Assembly (NCBI RefSeq): GCF_026627425.1
Contig: NZ_JAPNLH010000027.1
Coordinates: 1-37,185, forward strand
Direction: 5' to 3'
Source: Arthrobacter endolithicus
GTDB lineage: Bacteria > Actinomycetota > Actinomycetes > Actinomycetales > Micrococcaceae
DNA: 37,185 nucleotides
Part shown: piece after piece, positions 24,268 through 32,910 of the stretch
Position numbering within the stretch: the first letter of the stretch is position 1
Layout: each line of letters starts with the position of its first letter
The notes under the pieces: generated by a model
Database searches by the model: none
Seen by the model: the letters and a program-made list of their open reading frames with translations, nothing else
What the model was told of the DNA's origin: nothing
Position numbers and translations under genes: made by a program

Positions 24268-25052
24268 CAGGCCGTGACCAGTTTTGCCACCATAAAATAC
24301 AGGGCCACGCTGCCGAGGGTGACAATGACCAGCCTGAGAACCAGTGGGGAAAGCCGGCGACCGATCCGTGAACCTACGAAGCCGCCGACCAGCGAGCTGG
24401 CGGCAATAAGTGCGACGACGGCCCAGATGATCTTTTCCGGCGCAAAGAGCAGATAGGAGACCGCGGCAATCAAATTTACCGCCAGGGACAGCACATTCTT
24501 CACGGCGTTGGCGTTCTGCAAGGTGCCGGTCATGAAGATCCCCAGAATCCCGACCAGCAGAATACCCTGGGCCGCGACAAAGTATCCCCCGTAGACGCCG
24601 GCGAAGTAGACCAGCGCCGTCATGACGATCGCGTGCGAGCGGTGCGGGACGCCGTCGTTCGCTTCGGCACGTTTCTTCACCCAGCGCTGCAGCTTCGGCT
24701 GCAGGATGACCATGGCCAGCGCCAAGACGATCAGGAAAGGTGCGACAACTCCGAAGACACTTTCCGGCAGGTGCAACAACAGGAATGCGCCCGTTATGCC
24801 GCCCAGCAGCGAGGCCGGCAACAGCCGGAGAAGGTTGGCGCGCATGCCGGCAAGCTCGCGGCGGTAGCCGATAACGCCGGAGACGCCGCCGGCGATCAGT
24901 CCCATTGCGTTGCTGACAGTGGCCATGACGGGTGCGTAGCCGAGGGCAATCAGGATGGGGAAGGTCACCAGCGTCCCGGAGCCGACGACCGAATTGATCG
25001 TGCCGGCCCAGAGTCCGCCGAGGAGGATGAAGATGGCGTGCACAGGTTCCAC
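24267..25052 (-). CDS. TauE/SafE (TSUP) family membrane permease
   Basis: This 261-residue protein has about eight helices and the TSUP family features: an N-terminal repeat (GGLWAGTINSVVGSGTLVTF) and its second copy (VYGGYFVAAQGILLVGILG). Members move sulfite, sulfoacetate or other small organosulfur anions across the cytoplasmic membrane. The start is a GTG at 25052 with AGGA nine bases upstream; a second GTG three codons later is possible. It is the first gene of a two-gene unit with the RNA methyltransferase. A YeiH-type protein elsewhere in the window is also a suspected sulfur-anion exporter, but the two are not linked. Confidence 0.85.
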   Translation of the reverse strand: MEPVHAIFILLGGLWAGTINSVVGSGTLVTFPILIALGYAPVMATVSNAMGLIAGGVSGVIGYRRELAGMRANLLRLLPASLLGGITGAFLLLHLPESVFGVVAPFLIVLALAMVILQPKLQRWVKKRAEANDGVPHRSHAIVMTALVYFAGVYGGYFVAAQGILLVGILGIFMTGTLQNANAVKNVLSLAVNLIAAVSYLLFAPEKIIWAVVALIAASSLVGGFVGSRIGRRLSPLVLRLVIVTLGSVALYFMVAKLVTA

Positions 25053-25107
25053 GGAGGAAGGTCCTAACGGACTGCTGCTAGCGGGACGGTTGGTTGGCGG
25101 AGCGGGG

Positions 25108-25890
25108 TCAGCGCGCCACTGCGGCGAAACGGCCGTTCTGGCTGGTGACCTTCAACGGCAGGCCGAACGTGGCGCTCAGGTGCTCCTCCGTGAGCACCTC
25201 AGACAGCGGGCCCTGCGCCACAACGGCGCCGTCCCGCAGTAACAGTGCATGGGTGAATCCCGGCGGAACTTCCTCCACATGATGCGTGACCAGAATTAGG
25301 GCCGGAGCGTCCTCATCAGCGGCCAGCGAGCTGAGCCGGCGGATCAGGTCTTCGCGTCCACCGAGGTCCAGGCCTGCGGCCGGCTCGTCCAGCAACAACA
25401 ATTCGGGATCGGTCATCAGGGCCCGCGCTATTTGAACCCGCTTGCGTTCGCCTTCGCTGAGCGAGGAAAAGTTCCGGTTCATGAAGGTGGACATGCCCCA
25501 CTCCTCCAGCAGGTGGAAGGCCCGGCGCTCGTCGGCGCGCTCATACGCCTCACGCCACCGGCCCGTGACGCCGTAGGACGCTGTCACGACAACGTCAAGC
25601 ACCTTTTCGTGACCGGGGATTTGTGCCGCCAGGTTGGCCGAGGCGAGCCCGATCCGGGGACGGAGCTCGAAGACGTCAACCGCTCCGAGAACCTCGTCGA
25701 GAATGCCTGCTACTCCGCTGCTGGGGTGGATTCGTGCCGCGGCGATCTGCAGCAAGGTGGTTTTTCCAGCACCGTTTGGACCCATCACCACCCAGCGCTC
25801 GCCCTCCCTGACCTGCCAGTCCACCGTGTCCAACAGTTTTTTGCTGCCACGGACCACGCTGACACCGGCCAATTCAAGAACATCGCTCAT
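25108..25890 (-). CDS. ABC transporter ATP-binding protein (stand-alone ATPase)
   Basis: The 260-residue ATPase has Walker A GPNGAGKTT (37-45), signature LSEGERKRVQIARAL and Walker B LLLLDEPAAGLD, then a switch His in LVTHHVEEVPPGF. No membrane partner is next to it. It is divergent from serB; M. tuberculosis has a similar ABC ATPase (Rv3041c) beside serB2, so the neighbourhood is old. The ATG at 25890 has no SD: a TAGTGT -10-like box ends eight bases before it, suggesting a leaderless message. The frame is open upstream to 25929 but without start signals. The substrate is unknown. Confidence 0.88.
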   Translation of the reverse strand: MSDVLELAGVSVVRGSKKLLDTVDWQVREGERWVVMGPNGAGKTTLLQIAAARIHPSSGVAGILDEVLGAVDVFELRPRIGLASANLAAQIPGHEKVLDVVVTASYGVTGRWREAYERADERRAFHLLEEWGMSTFMNRNFSSLSEGERKRVQIARALMTDPELLLLDEPAAGLDLGGREDLIRRLSSLAADEDAPALILVTHHVEEVPPGFTHALLLRDGAVVAQGPLSEVLTEEHLSATFGLPLKVTSQNGRFAAVAR

Positions 25891-25898
25891 AAAGAAAG

Positions 25899-25904
25899 AC
25901 ACTA
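25899..25904 (-). promoter_or_regulatory. Possible -10 box for a leaderless ABC ATPase mRNA
   Basis: TAGTGT on the minus strand ends eight bases before the ATG, and the leader CTTTCTTT holds no SD. A weak TTGGCG lies about 19 bases further upstream. The transcript would begin at or next to the start codon. Confidence 0.35.
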
Positions 25905-26003
25905 GGCCAAATCCGGGCAGCAACGCCAACCGCGGGCCGTAGCGAACGCCATCGGCCCGTGGGCCCGGCTGCGCAGTACCGCCGCGCCGGTAGGATGTCG
26001 CGT

Positions 26004-26966
26004 ATGCCCTCTACCTACACCGCGGTCAGTTATGGCCAGTCATTGCCAGCTGCCGCGTTGGAACAGATCCGCAGCACTCTCGCCGGTTGTGGCGCCAGAA
26101 TGCTCAGCGAGCATTCGGGCAGCCGTCCCGGCTATGAGTTTTGCGTCATGGAAGTCGCAGCGGCCGGTCCGGCTGACCTGCGGCAGATCCGCGCCTCTCT
26201 GGCTGCAGCCGACGCCAAAGGACCTGGCGGGACCGATGCCGGGGCCGACCAAGCTGGCACGGCCGGGGCGGCTAGGGCCAGGGTTGGAGTGGTCAGGGTT
26301 GATACGGCCGTCGTGCCCGCCGCGCTGCGGCGGGCGAAGCGCAAACTTATTGTGCTGGATGTGGACTCCACACTGATCCAGCAGGAAGTCATCGAGTTAC
26401 TGGCCGCCCATGCCGGTACCGGGGCGGAGGTCGCCGCGGTTACCGAAGCTGCAATGCGCGGCGAACTGGACTTCGCGCAAAGTCTGCATGCCCGCGTTGC
26501 AACGCTGGCCGGACTTCCGGACACGGTACTGGCCGAGGTCGGCCGTACGATCAAGCTCAGTAAGGGTGCCGACCGCCTGGTCCGAGTAGCCCGTGCCGCC
26601 GGCCACGTTGTCGGAGCCGTCTCCGGAGGCTTCTCCCAGCTCCTGTCCCCGCTGTCCAAGGCCCTGGACTTGGACTATGCCCTGGCCAATGAACTGGAGA
26701 TTGTGGACGGCGTCCTCACCGGGAGGGTTGTCGGTGCCGTCGTCGACCGGGCCGCGAAGGCAACGTCGCTGCGTCAGTGGGCCCGCACCGAGGGTATCGA
26801 GCTCTCCTGCACCGTGGCTATCGGCGACGGCGCCAACGACCTGGACATGATGGAAGCGGCCGGACTGAGCATCGCCTACAACGCTAAACCCGCGGTGCGG
26901 GCGGCCGCCGATGCGCAGATCAACCTTCCCGACTTGGACGTGGCGCTGGTCCTGGCCGGCATTTGA
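26004..26966 (+). CDS. serB: Phosphoserine phosphatase
   Basis: SerB hydrolyses O-phosphoserine to serine, the last step of serine synthesis. The HAD motifs are complete: motif I LDVDSTLIQQE with D119 and D121, motif II VSGGF (206-210), Lys252, and motif III GDGANDLDMM (274-283). The N-terminal part (about 1-70) looks like a single ACT-type regulatory domain, followed by a Gly/Ala-rich linker (70-95); mycobacterial SerB2 has two ACT domains. The ATG at 26004 is chosen because AGGA lies eight bases before it; the ATG at 25995 has AGG immediately adjacent. The protein has 320 residues and should be cytoplasmic. Confidence 0.94.
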   Translation: MPSTYTAVSYGQSLPAAALEQIRSTLAGCGARMLSEHSGSRPGYEFCVMEVAAAGPADLRQIRASLAAADAKGPGGTDAGADQAGTAGAARARVGVVRVDTAVVPAALRRAKRKLIVLDVDSTLIQQEVIELLAAHAGTGAEVAAVTEAAMRGELDFAQSLHARVATLAGLPDTVLAEVGRTIKLSKGADRLVRVARAAGHVVGAVSGGFSQLLSPLSKALDLDYALANELEIVDGVLTGRVVGAVVDRAAKATSLRQWARTEGIELSCTVAIGDGANDLDMMEAAGLSIAYNAKPAVRAAADAQINLPDLDVALVLAGI

Positions 26967-27022
26967 GCCGACCAGGACCATGGCGGTGCTAAAACCAGGA
27001 CCGAGCGGCTGGCACTGAGCTG

Positions 27023-27787
27023 CTAAGGCTGGTGCTGCTCCGGCGCCGCCGGAAAGTAATCCGCGCCGCCGACGTATTCGGTATGGCCAGTTTCGACATC
27101 CGCCCCGGCCATGGCCGCGACCTCGGCGGCAAACTCCTCCACCGAATACAGTCGGCCGGCCTCGGTGCGACGTGCCTCGATGGCCCCCGGATTCGCCCGG
27201 TCCAGCAACGTGGCAGTGACAGTGCCTTCAATCATGTCCCCGGAAACCACCACAAGTGAAATACCGTGGTTGGTCAGCTGTGGGATCAGGTCCCGAAGCG
27301 CATCCTCCCCTGCGCGCTTGCTTCGCGCTACCGGCTCATAGTCCGCCATGGTGGGCACCGTGTCGATGAAATGCGCCTGGTGGCTGGTGACAAAGACAAC
27401 CCGTGACCCCTCCGGCATCAGCATTACTGCGGCGTTGAGCATGTTCACCTGTGCGTCCCGGTTGAGCTTGAGCGCATAGTCCTCCTGCACCCCGGATTCC
27501 ATCCCGCCGGAGGCATTGAGCACCAGCAGGTCCAAGGAACCGAAATTCTCCATCGCGGCGCTGACAAGGGCGTGCACACCCTCCTGCGTGGTCAGATCCG
27601 CACCGACCGCCACGGCCCGGCCGCCGGCGGCCTTAATTCCGGCCGCCACTTTGTCCGCCCGCGGCGCCTTCTGACGGTAGTTGACGACGACGGCGGCCCC
27701 CTGGGCAGCCAGCAGCTTCGCTACTTCGGCACCAATACCGCGTGAGGATCCCGTGACAATTGCTGTCTTACCTTCGAACTGGCCCAT
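27023..27787 (-). CDS. SDR oxidoreductase with Tyr-x6-Lys (FabL-like) active site
   Basis: The 254-residue SDR starts with AIVTGSSRGIGAEVAK, a classical cofactor loop, but its active site reads YEPVARSK, which is Tyr, six residues, Lys. That spacing is characteristic of enoyl-ACP reductases; the combination of TGSSRG(I/V)G and Tyr-x6-Lys is that of Bacillus FabL. The gene lies 111 bases downstream of fabG in the same direction, the position of inhA after fabG1 in mycobacteria. I therefore suspect the enoyl-reduction step of fatty acid synthesis, but a general reductase is not excluded. GGAGG lies eight bases before the ATG. Confidence 0.8.
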   Translation of the reverse strand: MGQFEGKTAIVTGSSRGIGAEVAKLLAAQGAAVVVNYRQKAPRADKVAAGIKAAGGRAVAVGADLTTQEGVHALVSAAMENFGSLDLLVLNASGGMESGVQEDYALKLNRDAQVNMLNAAVMLMPEGSRVVFVTSHQAHFIDTVPTMADYEPVARSKRAGEDALRDLIPQLTNHGISLVVVSGDMIEGTVTATLLDRANPGAIEARRTEAGRLYSVEEFAAEVAAMAGADVETGHTEYVGGADYFPAAPEQHQP

Positions 27788-27898
27788 CTATAAACCTCCA
27801 AGAAACTGCTTCGGTACTTGCTGCAACTGAACAGACTACTTCTGCCCCGAATGATGCTGTGCTGAATACTGCTGGGCTTGGTGCCCAGTACTTCAGGT

Positions 27899-28660
<762 letters not shown>

Positions 28661-28775
28661 TCATTCCTCCGTGATCGTTCCCGGATTGAATCCTAGCTGT
28701 TGAACACAAAACCGTGCGTCAACTTTGGCCGCAGCCGCCCTACAGTGCGAGAATGTAAACGGCCCTTGGAGCGTG

Positions 28776-29258
28776 ATGAGAAACAGAGCAGCACATCCGG
28801 CCGGTTACGCCTACGGTGCGTCCGGCCCGACGAAAGACCAATCCCATACCGGCTCGGCCGATGTGCACAACATCACCGACGCGCCCATTGCGCAGAGCGA
28901 TGACATGCATCGTCGCATGGTCAAGTACGCCTTGGCCATGAGTATTCGGCTGGTGTGCCTGTTCCTGATCTTCGTGCTCCCCGGCTGGTTCAAGATCATC
29001 GCCGTAGTCGGGGCCGTGGCGTTGCCCTGGTTCGCTGTGATCATCGCCAATGGTGGCAGCGACACCCTCAATGAACACGCGGGATCGCTGTTGGATCAGG
29101 CGCCGCTGGGCCAGTTGGAAGGGCCGGACCCGCAAAGTGCCGCGGGCACGGCCCGCGGCGACGAGGAATCACTGACATTGCAGGGTGAAGTCATTCCCTC
29201 CGACCCCGAGGACGATCCCCCCGCCGGCGGTCTGGCAGACGGTGGTCGGGCACCATGA
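28776..29258 (+). CDS. DUF3099-family membrane protein
   Basis: This 160-residue protein carries the DUF3099 core: DDMHRRMVKYALAMSIRLVC, LFLIFVLPGWFKI, and two helices ending FAVIIANGG. The remaining C-terminal half is acidic and probably cytoplasmic. The family is actinobacterial and of unknown function. The ATG at 28776 has GGAG four bases upstream. The stop overlaps the start of the next small gene (ATGA), and SURF1 follows, so the three genes probably form one transcript. A link to cytochrome oxidase assembly is plausible by association only. Confidence 0.85.
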   Translation: MRNRAAHPAGYAYGASGPTKDQSHTGSADVHNITDAPIAQSDDMHRRMVKYALAMSIRLVCLFLIFVLPGWFKIIAVVGAVALPWFAVIIANGGSDTLNEHAGSLLDQAPLGQLEGPDPQSAAGTARGDEESLTLQGEVIPSDPEDDPPAGGLADGGRAP

Positions 29259-29527
29259 ACCTCCTCGACATGCTGGACGGCCAGCCGACGGCCGGAGAAT
29301 TAGTCTGTTCCAGGCGCGGCTGCCGCACCGAGGCGACATCCCGATTGCTGTGGAACAACCCGAAAATCCATCCGCCCGAGCGGCGCAAGGTCTGGCTTGC
29401 ATGCGGTGAGCATATTCAGTGGCTGGAGGACTACCTGCGCACTCGAGGGCTCTGGCGTGAAACTTTGCCGGTGCCGCTCGCTCCGGGGCTTGCCGGTGCG
29501 CATCCGGAATCCACGGAAATCCACTGA
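29255..29527 (+). CDS. Small Cys/His protein between DUF3099 and SURF1
   Basis: This 90-residue cytoplasmic protein has C18-x4-C23 in CSRRGC and C50-x2-H53 in ACGEH, a possible mononuclear zinc or metal site, followed by an amphipathic stretch QWLEDYLRTRGLW. There is no signal peptide or membrane helix. It overlaps DUF3099 by four bases and precedes SURF1 by 21 bases, so it is co-translated with a membrane protein and an oxidase-assembly factor. Similar small proteins occur at this locus in related actinobacteria as hypothetical proteins. I cannot name the family. The metal site is inferred from residue spacing. Confidence 0.8.
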   Translation: MNLLDMLDGQPTAGELVCSRRGCRTEATSRLLWNNPKIHPPERRKVWLACGEHIQWLEDYLRTRGLWRETLPVPLAPGLAGAHPESTEIH

Positions 29528-29548
29528 GAAAGACCACTAGTCATACCT

Positions 29549-30436
29549 ATGTACAAATTTCTTCTCACCGGCCGGTGGCTTGGCTATCTGCTGATCGCTG
29601 CCATCTTTGCGGCCGTCTGTGTTGGCCTTGGCTTCTGGCAGCTGGATCGACGGACCGAGGTGCGGGCGGACATAGCAAAAATCACCAACAACTATTCCGC
29701 CGCCCCATTGACGACAGGGCAAGCCCGGCCGCTGTTCCAACAGCTCGAACCGGATAAGGAATGGAGCCAGGTTTCCCTTACCGGCAGCTACGACGTAGCG
29801 GAGCAGAAAGTTGTGCGGAACCGCCCGCTGAACGGTCAGCCCGGCTACGAAGTCGTGGTACCGCTTAAACTGACTACCGGCGATACGGTCATTATCGACC
29901 GCGGATGGCTGCCAATCGGCAATAATGAGGGCGGCCGTCCTGATACGGTCCCGGAGCCTTCCACCGGAACCGTGACCGTCCTGGCACGCCTTCGACCGGG
30001 CGAACCGGCGCTTCAACGGGGGGCACCGGCAGGACAGCTGGCCTCCATTGATCTAAGCGCCTATGCCAAAGAGCTCGGCTACCCGATTCTGACCGGCGCT
30101 TACGCCCAGATGACTCAGGAAACACCGGCGGCAGCGACCGATCCGGTAGCTTTCCCGATGCCTTCCATCGACGAAGGCCCGCATCTGAGCTACGCGATGC
30201 AGTGGTTCGCTTTCGGCATTCTCTTCTTCGTCGGCTACGGCTACGCGGCGCGTCAGCAGGCGCTGCTGGACCGTTATCTGGCGGATCAGGAATCGGAAGA
30301 CGCAGCCGACAGTGAACAGGCGTACGGCCGAGGATCCGCCTTCGTTCAGCGCAGACCGACGCGGCCAAGCCGGCCCGGCCGCCGTGCCACGGCCGAGGAG
30401 GAAGAAGACGCGGTCCTGGACGCCCAGGGCTTCTAG
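29549..30436 (+). CDS. SURF1-family cytochrome oxidase assembly protein
   Basis: The 295-residue protein has the SURF1 layout: an N-terminal helix (LLTGRWLGYLLIAAIFAAVC), then LGFWQLDRRTE, an extracytoplasmic domain with VRNRPLNGQPGYEVVVPL and DRGWLP, and a second helix near residues 210-232 preceded by GPHLSYAMQWFAFG, the conserved HLxYAxQW motif. SURF1 helps insert haem a into cytochrome c oxidase. The C-terminal tail of about 60 residues is charged and Arg-rich, longer than in the smallest family members. Its stop lies two bases from the stop of the convergent ABC-F gene, leaving no room for a separate terminator. Confidence 0.93.
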   Translation: MYKFLLTGRWLGYLLIAAIFAAVCVGLGFWQLDRRTEVRADIAKITNNYSAAPLTTGQARPLFQQLEPDKEWSQVSLTGSYDVAEQKVVRNRPLNGQPGYEVVVPLKLTTGDTVIIDRGWLPIGNNEGGRPDTVPEPSTGTVTVLARLRPGEPALQRGAPAGQLASIDLSAYAKELGYPILTGAYAQMTQETPAAATDPVAFPMPSIDEGPHLSYAMQWFAFGILFFVGYGYAARQQALLDRYLADQESEDAADSEQAYGRGSAFVQRRPTRPSRPGRRATAEEEEDAVLDAQGF

Positions 30437-30438
30437 CG

Positions 30439-32037
30439 CTAGGCCAGCGTGATCAGGTCCAGGTAATCCTCGTTCCAGTGATCCTCCACGCCGTCCGGCA
30501 GCAGGACGACGCGTTCCGGATTCAGCGCCTCGACCGCGCCTTCGTCGTGGCTGACCAGAACGACGGCGCCGCTGTAGTTACGCAGCGCACCAAGGATCTC
30601 CGCGCGGCTGGCCGGATCCAAGTTGTTAGTCGGTTCATCGAGCAGCAGCACATTGGCCGAGGACGCCACGATAGTGGCCAGGGCCAGTCTCGTCTTCTCG
30701 CCACCGGAAAGCACTCCAGCGGGCTTGTCGACATCGTCGCCGGAGAACAGGAAGGAACCAAGGATGTTGCGGACCTCTGCGTCATCCATGTCCGGGGCGG
30801 CGCTGCGCATATTGGCCAGCACCGAACGTGACGTGTCCAGGGTGTCATGTTCCTGGGCGTAGTAGCCCACCTTTAACCCATGGCCGGCGATTACTTCACC
30901 GGTGTCCGGCTTATCCACTCCGGCCAGCATCCGCAGCAGGGTGGTCTTCCCTGCACCGTTGAGACCAAGAATGACGACCTTCGATCCCCTGTCAATGGCA
31001 AGATCCACATCGGTGAAGATTTCCAGCGAACCGTAGGACTTACTCAGCCCTTCGGCAGTCAGCGGAGTCTTTCCGCACGGCGACGGATCCGGGAAGCGCA
31101 GGGCCGCCACGCGGTCGTTGGCGCGCACTTCCTGCAAACCGTTGAGCAGCCGCTGGGCACGCTTGGCCATATTCTGCGCCGCGACCGCCTTGGAGGCCTT
31201 GGCGCGCATCTTATTGGCCTGGTCCATCAGGACGCCGGCCTTCTTCTCCGCGTTGGCCCGCTCACGCTTACGGGCGCGTTCATCGGTTTCGCGTTGTTCC
31301 AGGTACTTCTTCCAACCGAGGTTGTACTGATCGATCGTGGCACGGTTGGCGTCCAGGTTGTAGACCTTATTGACCGTCGCTTCCAACAGGTCGGTGTCAT
31401 GGCTGATCACAATCAGACCGCCGGCGTGGTTCTTTAAAAAGTCCCGTAACCAGGCGATTGAATCGGCGTCAAGGTGGTTGGTTGGTTCATCGAGAAGCAT
31501 GGTTTGGGCACCCGAAAAGAGGATCCGGGCCAGCTCCACGCGCCGCCGCTGGCCACCGGAGAGGGTTTTCAGCGGCTGGTTGAGCAGCCGATCCGGCAGT
31601 GCCAGGTTGGAGGAGATTGCGGCGGCTTCCGCTTCGGCGGCATATCCGCCGTTGCTGAGGAACTCGTGTTCAATCCGGTCGTATCGGGCCATCGCCTTCT
31701 CCTGCACGGCGGTGTCCTCACTGGCCATGTCGGCCTCGGTCTCGCGCAGCTTGGTGATCACCACGTCCAGGCTGCGGGCCGAGAGGATCCGGTCCCGGGC
31801 CAGCTGTTCCATGTCTGGCGTGCGCGGATCCTGCGGCAGGTAGCCAATTTCACCGCTGCGGGTCACCTTGCCCGCCGCGGGAAGGGCCTCGCCGGCCAGT
31901 ACCTTGGTCAGGGTGGTTTTGCCCGCACCGTTGCGGCCTACCAGCCCGATCTTGTCCCCCTTATCGACGCGGAAGGACACTTCGTCCATGAGTAAACGCG
32001 CCCCCGCACGTAACTCAAGGTCTTGGACGATAATCAA
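30439..32037 (-). CDS. ABC-F family ATPase (Rv1473-like)
   Basis: The 532-residue soluble protein has two ABC domains without membrane segments. Domain 1 has GRNGAGKTT, LSGGQRRRVELARIL and LLDEPTNHLD. The linker (about 235-310) is the charged P-site tRNA interaction motif (QRETDERARKRERANAEKKA). Domain 2 has GLNGAGKTT, LSGGEKTRLALA and LLLDEPTNNLD. It closely resembles Rv1473 of M. tuberculosis. ABC-F proteins bind the ribosomal E site and act in translation or in resistance to ribosome-targeting drugs; which applies here is open. The start is a TTG at 32037 with AAAGG eight bases upstream. An 18-bp duplicated sequence lies just upstream in its leader. Confidence 0.92.
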   Translation of the reverse strand: MIIVQDLELRAGARLLMDEVSFRVDKGDKIGLVGRNGAGKTTLTKVLAGEALPAAGKVTRSGEIGYLPQDPRTPDMEQLARDRILSARSLDVVITKLRETEADMASEDTAVQEKAMARYDRIEHEFLSNGGYAAEAEAAAISSNLALPDRLLNQPLKTLSGGQRRRVELARILFSGAQTMLLDEPTNHLDADSIAWLRDFLKNHAGGLIVISHDTDLLEATVNKVYNLDANRATIDQYNLGWKKYLEQRETDERARKRERANAEKKAGVLMDQANKMRAKASKAVAAQNMAKRAQRLLNGLQEVRANDRVAALRFPDPSPCGKTPLTAEGLSKSYGSLEIFTDVDLAIDRGSKVVILGLNGAGKTTLLRMLAGVDKPDTGEVIAGHGLKVGYYAQEHDTLDTSRSVLANMRSAAPDMDDAEVRNILGSFLFSGDDVDKPAGVLSGGEKTRLALATIVASSANVLLLDEPTNNLDPASRAEILGALRNYSGAVVLVSHDEGAVEALNPERVVLLPDGVEDHWNEDYLDLITLA

Positions 32038-32059
32038 GGTAGTAGCCTTTCACTTCAGG

Positions 32060-32096
32060 GTCACTTCAACGGATGCAAGTCACTTCAACGGATGCA
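32060..32096. repeat. Tandem 18-bp direct repeat in the ABC-F leader
   Basis: GTCACTTCAACGGATGCA occurs exactly twice (32060-32077 and 32079-32096) with one base between. A third partial copy, TCACTTCA, is at 32050-32057. The block lies within 60 bases upstream of the ABC-F TTG start. On the minus strand each unit contains CATCCGTTGAAGTGA, and one copy reads TTG-CAT-CCG-TTG-AAG-TGA, a possible five-codon leader. Confidence 0.85.
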
Positions 32097-32271
32097 GCTC
32101 ACCGCGCCGGCGCTAAAACGGCAAGGGCAGCCCTTCCAGTCTAACGAGGTGCCCGCCTGACAATGTGCAGTGCCCGCGGCTTAGCAGCGGCACCGTCGAT
32201 CTGCGGGCCGCAAAGTATCATTTCCATCACAGGCACCGAAGCACCAGCAGAGCGAGATGAAAGCTTAAAAA

Positions 32272-32910
32272 ATGCCCAACCCCAACCAGACACAGCCTCC
32301 CGCAGAGCGCGCCGGAGCAGCTGCGCCGGCAGGCTCTGCGCTGCGCCGCCGACCGAGATGGGCCGCCGTCGACCTCGCACTAATTGCCGTCTTCGCAGCA
32401 CTACTGGCCGCTTCGGTCGCCGTTCCGGGCATTCCCGCCGGTCCCTTGGGTGTTCCGATCACACTGCAGACTCTGGCCGTTGCCCTATGCGGACTTGTCC
32501 TTGGTTTCGGACGCGGCACCGCCGCCGTCGGGCTGTATATTCTGCTCGGGCTGATCGGTCTGCCGATTTTTGCCGGTTTCCGGTCAGGTCCGGCCGTGCT
32601 GGCGGGACCTTCGGCGGGCTACATTGTGGGGTTTCTGCTGTCCGTCGCCGCAGTGGGATTTCTCACACCGTGGGTACTGCGGCGCAGGCGCAAAGCCGGA
32701 TGGTTATTTGGGGTCGCCGTGCTGGGCATGCTCATCCTGCACGCAAGTGGGGTCGCGGGATTCCTGCTGAAGGGAATGGGATTTTCCACCGCTGTGCTCG
32801 CCGACGCCATCTACTATCCGGCTGACATCATCAAAAACGTTCTAGCCGTAGGACTGGCGCTGAGCCTGCACCGGGCGTTTCCAGATCTCCTTCGGCGCCG
32901 CCGGTCGTGA
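32272..32910 (+). CDS. bioY: Biotin ECF transporter S component
   Basis: BioY is the membrane-embedded biotin-binding subunit. The 212-residue protein has six helices after a 30-residue polar N-terminus, with PLGVPITLQTLAVALCGLVL and YILLGLIGLPIFAG as family signatures, then GPSAGYIVGFLL and ADAIYYPADIIKNVLA. The stop overlaps the GTG of bioM (GTGA), so the transporter subunits are co-translated. SD is weak (GAAAG). No biotin synthesis gene is nearby, in line with import of external biotin. The 234 bases upstream hold the ABC-F start and its repeats; I see no clear riboswitch. Confidence 0.93.
   Translation: MPNPNQTQPPAERAGAAAPAGSALRRRPRWAAVDLALIAVFAALLAASVAVPGIPAGPLGVPITLQTLAVALCGLVLGFGRGTAAVGLYILLGLIGLPIFAGFRSGPAVLAGPSAGYIVGFLLSVAAVGFLTPWVLRRRRKAGWLFGVAVLGMLILHASGVAGFLLKGMGFSTAVLADAIYYPADIIKNVLAVGLALSLHRAFPDLLRRRRS

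Noticed and set aside
26967-27022. Repeated ACCAGGACC after serB as a possible terminator
   Set aside because: The two copies are direct rather than inverted repeats, so they do not form a stem.
32101-32271. Possible biotin-responsive regulatory element before bioY
   Set aside because: I found no clear inverted repeat, and only weak -35/-10-like hexamers, so no operator or promoter is claimed.
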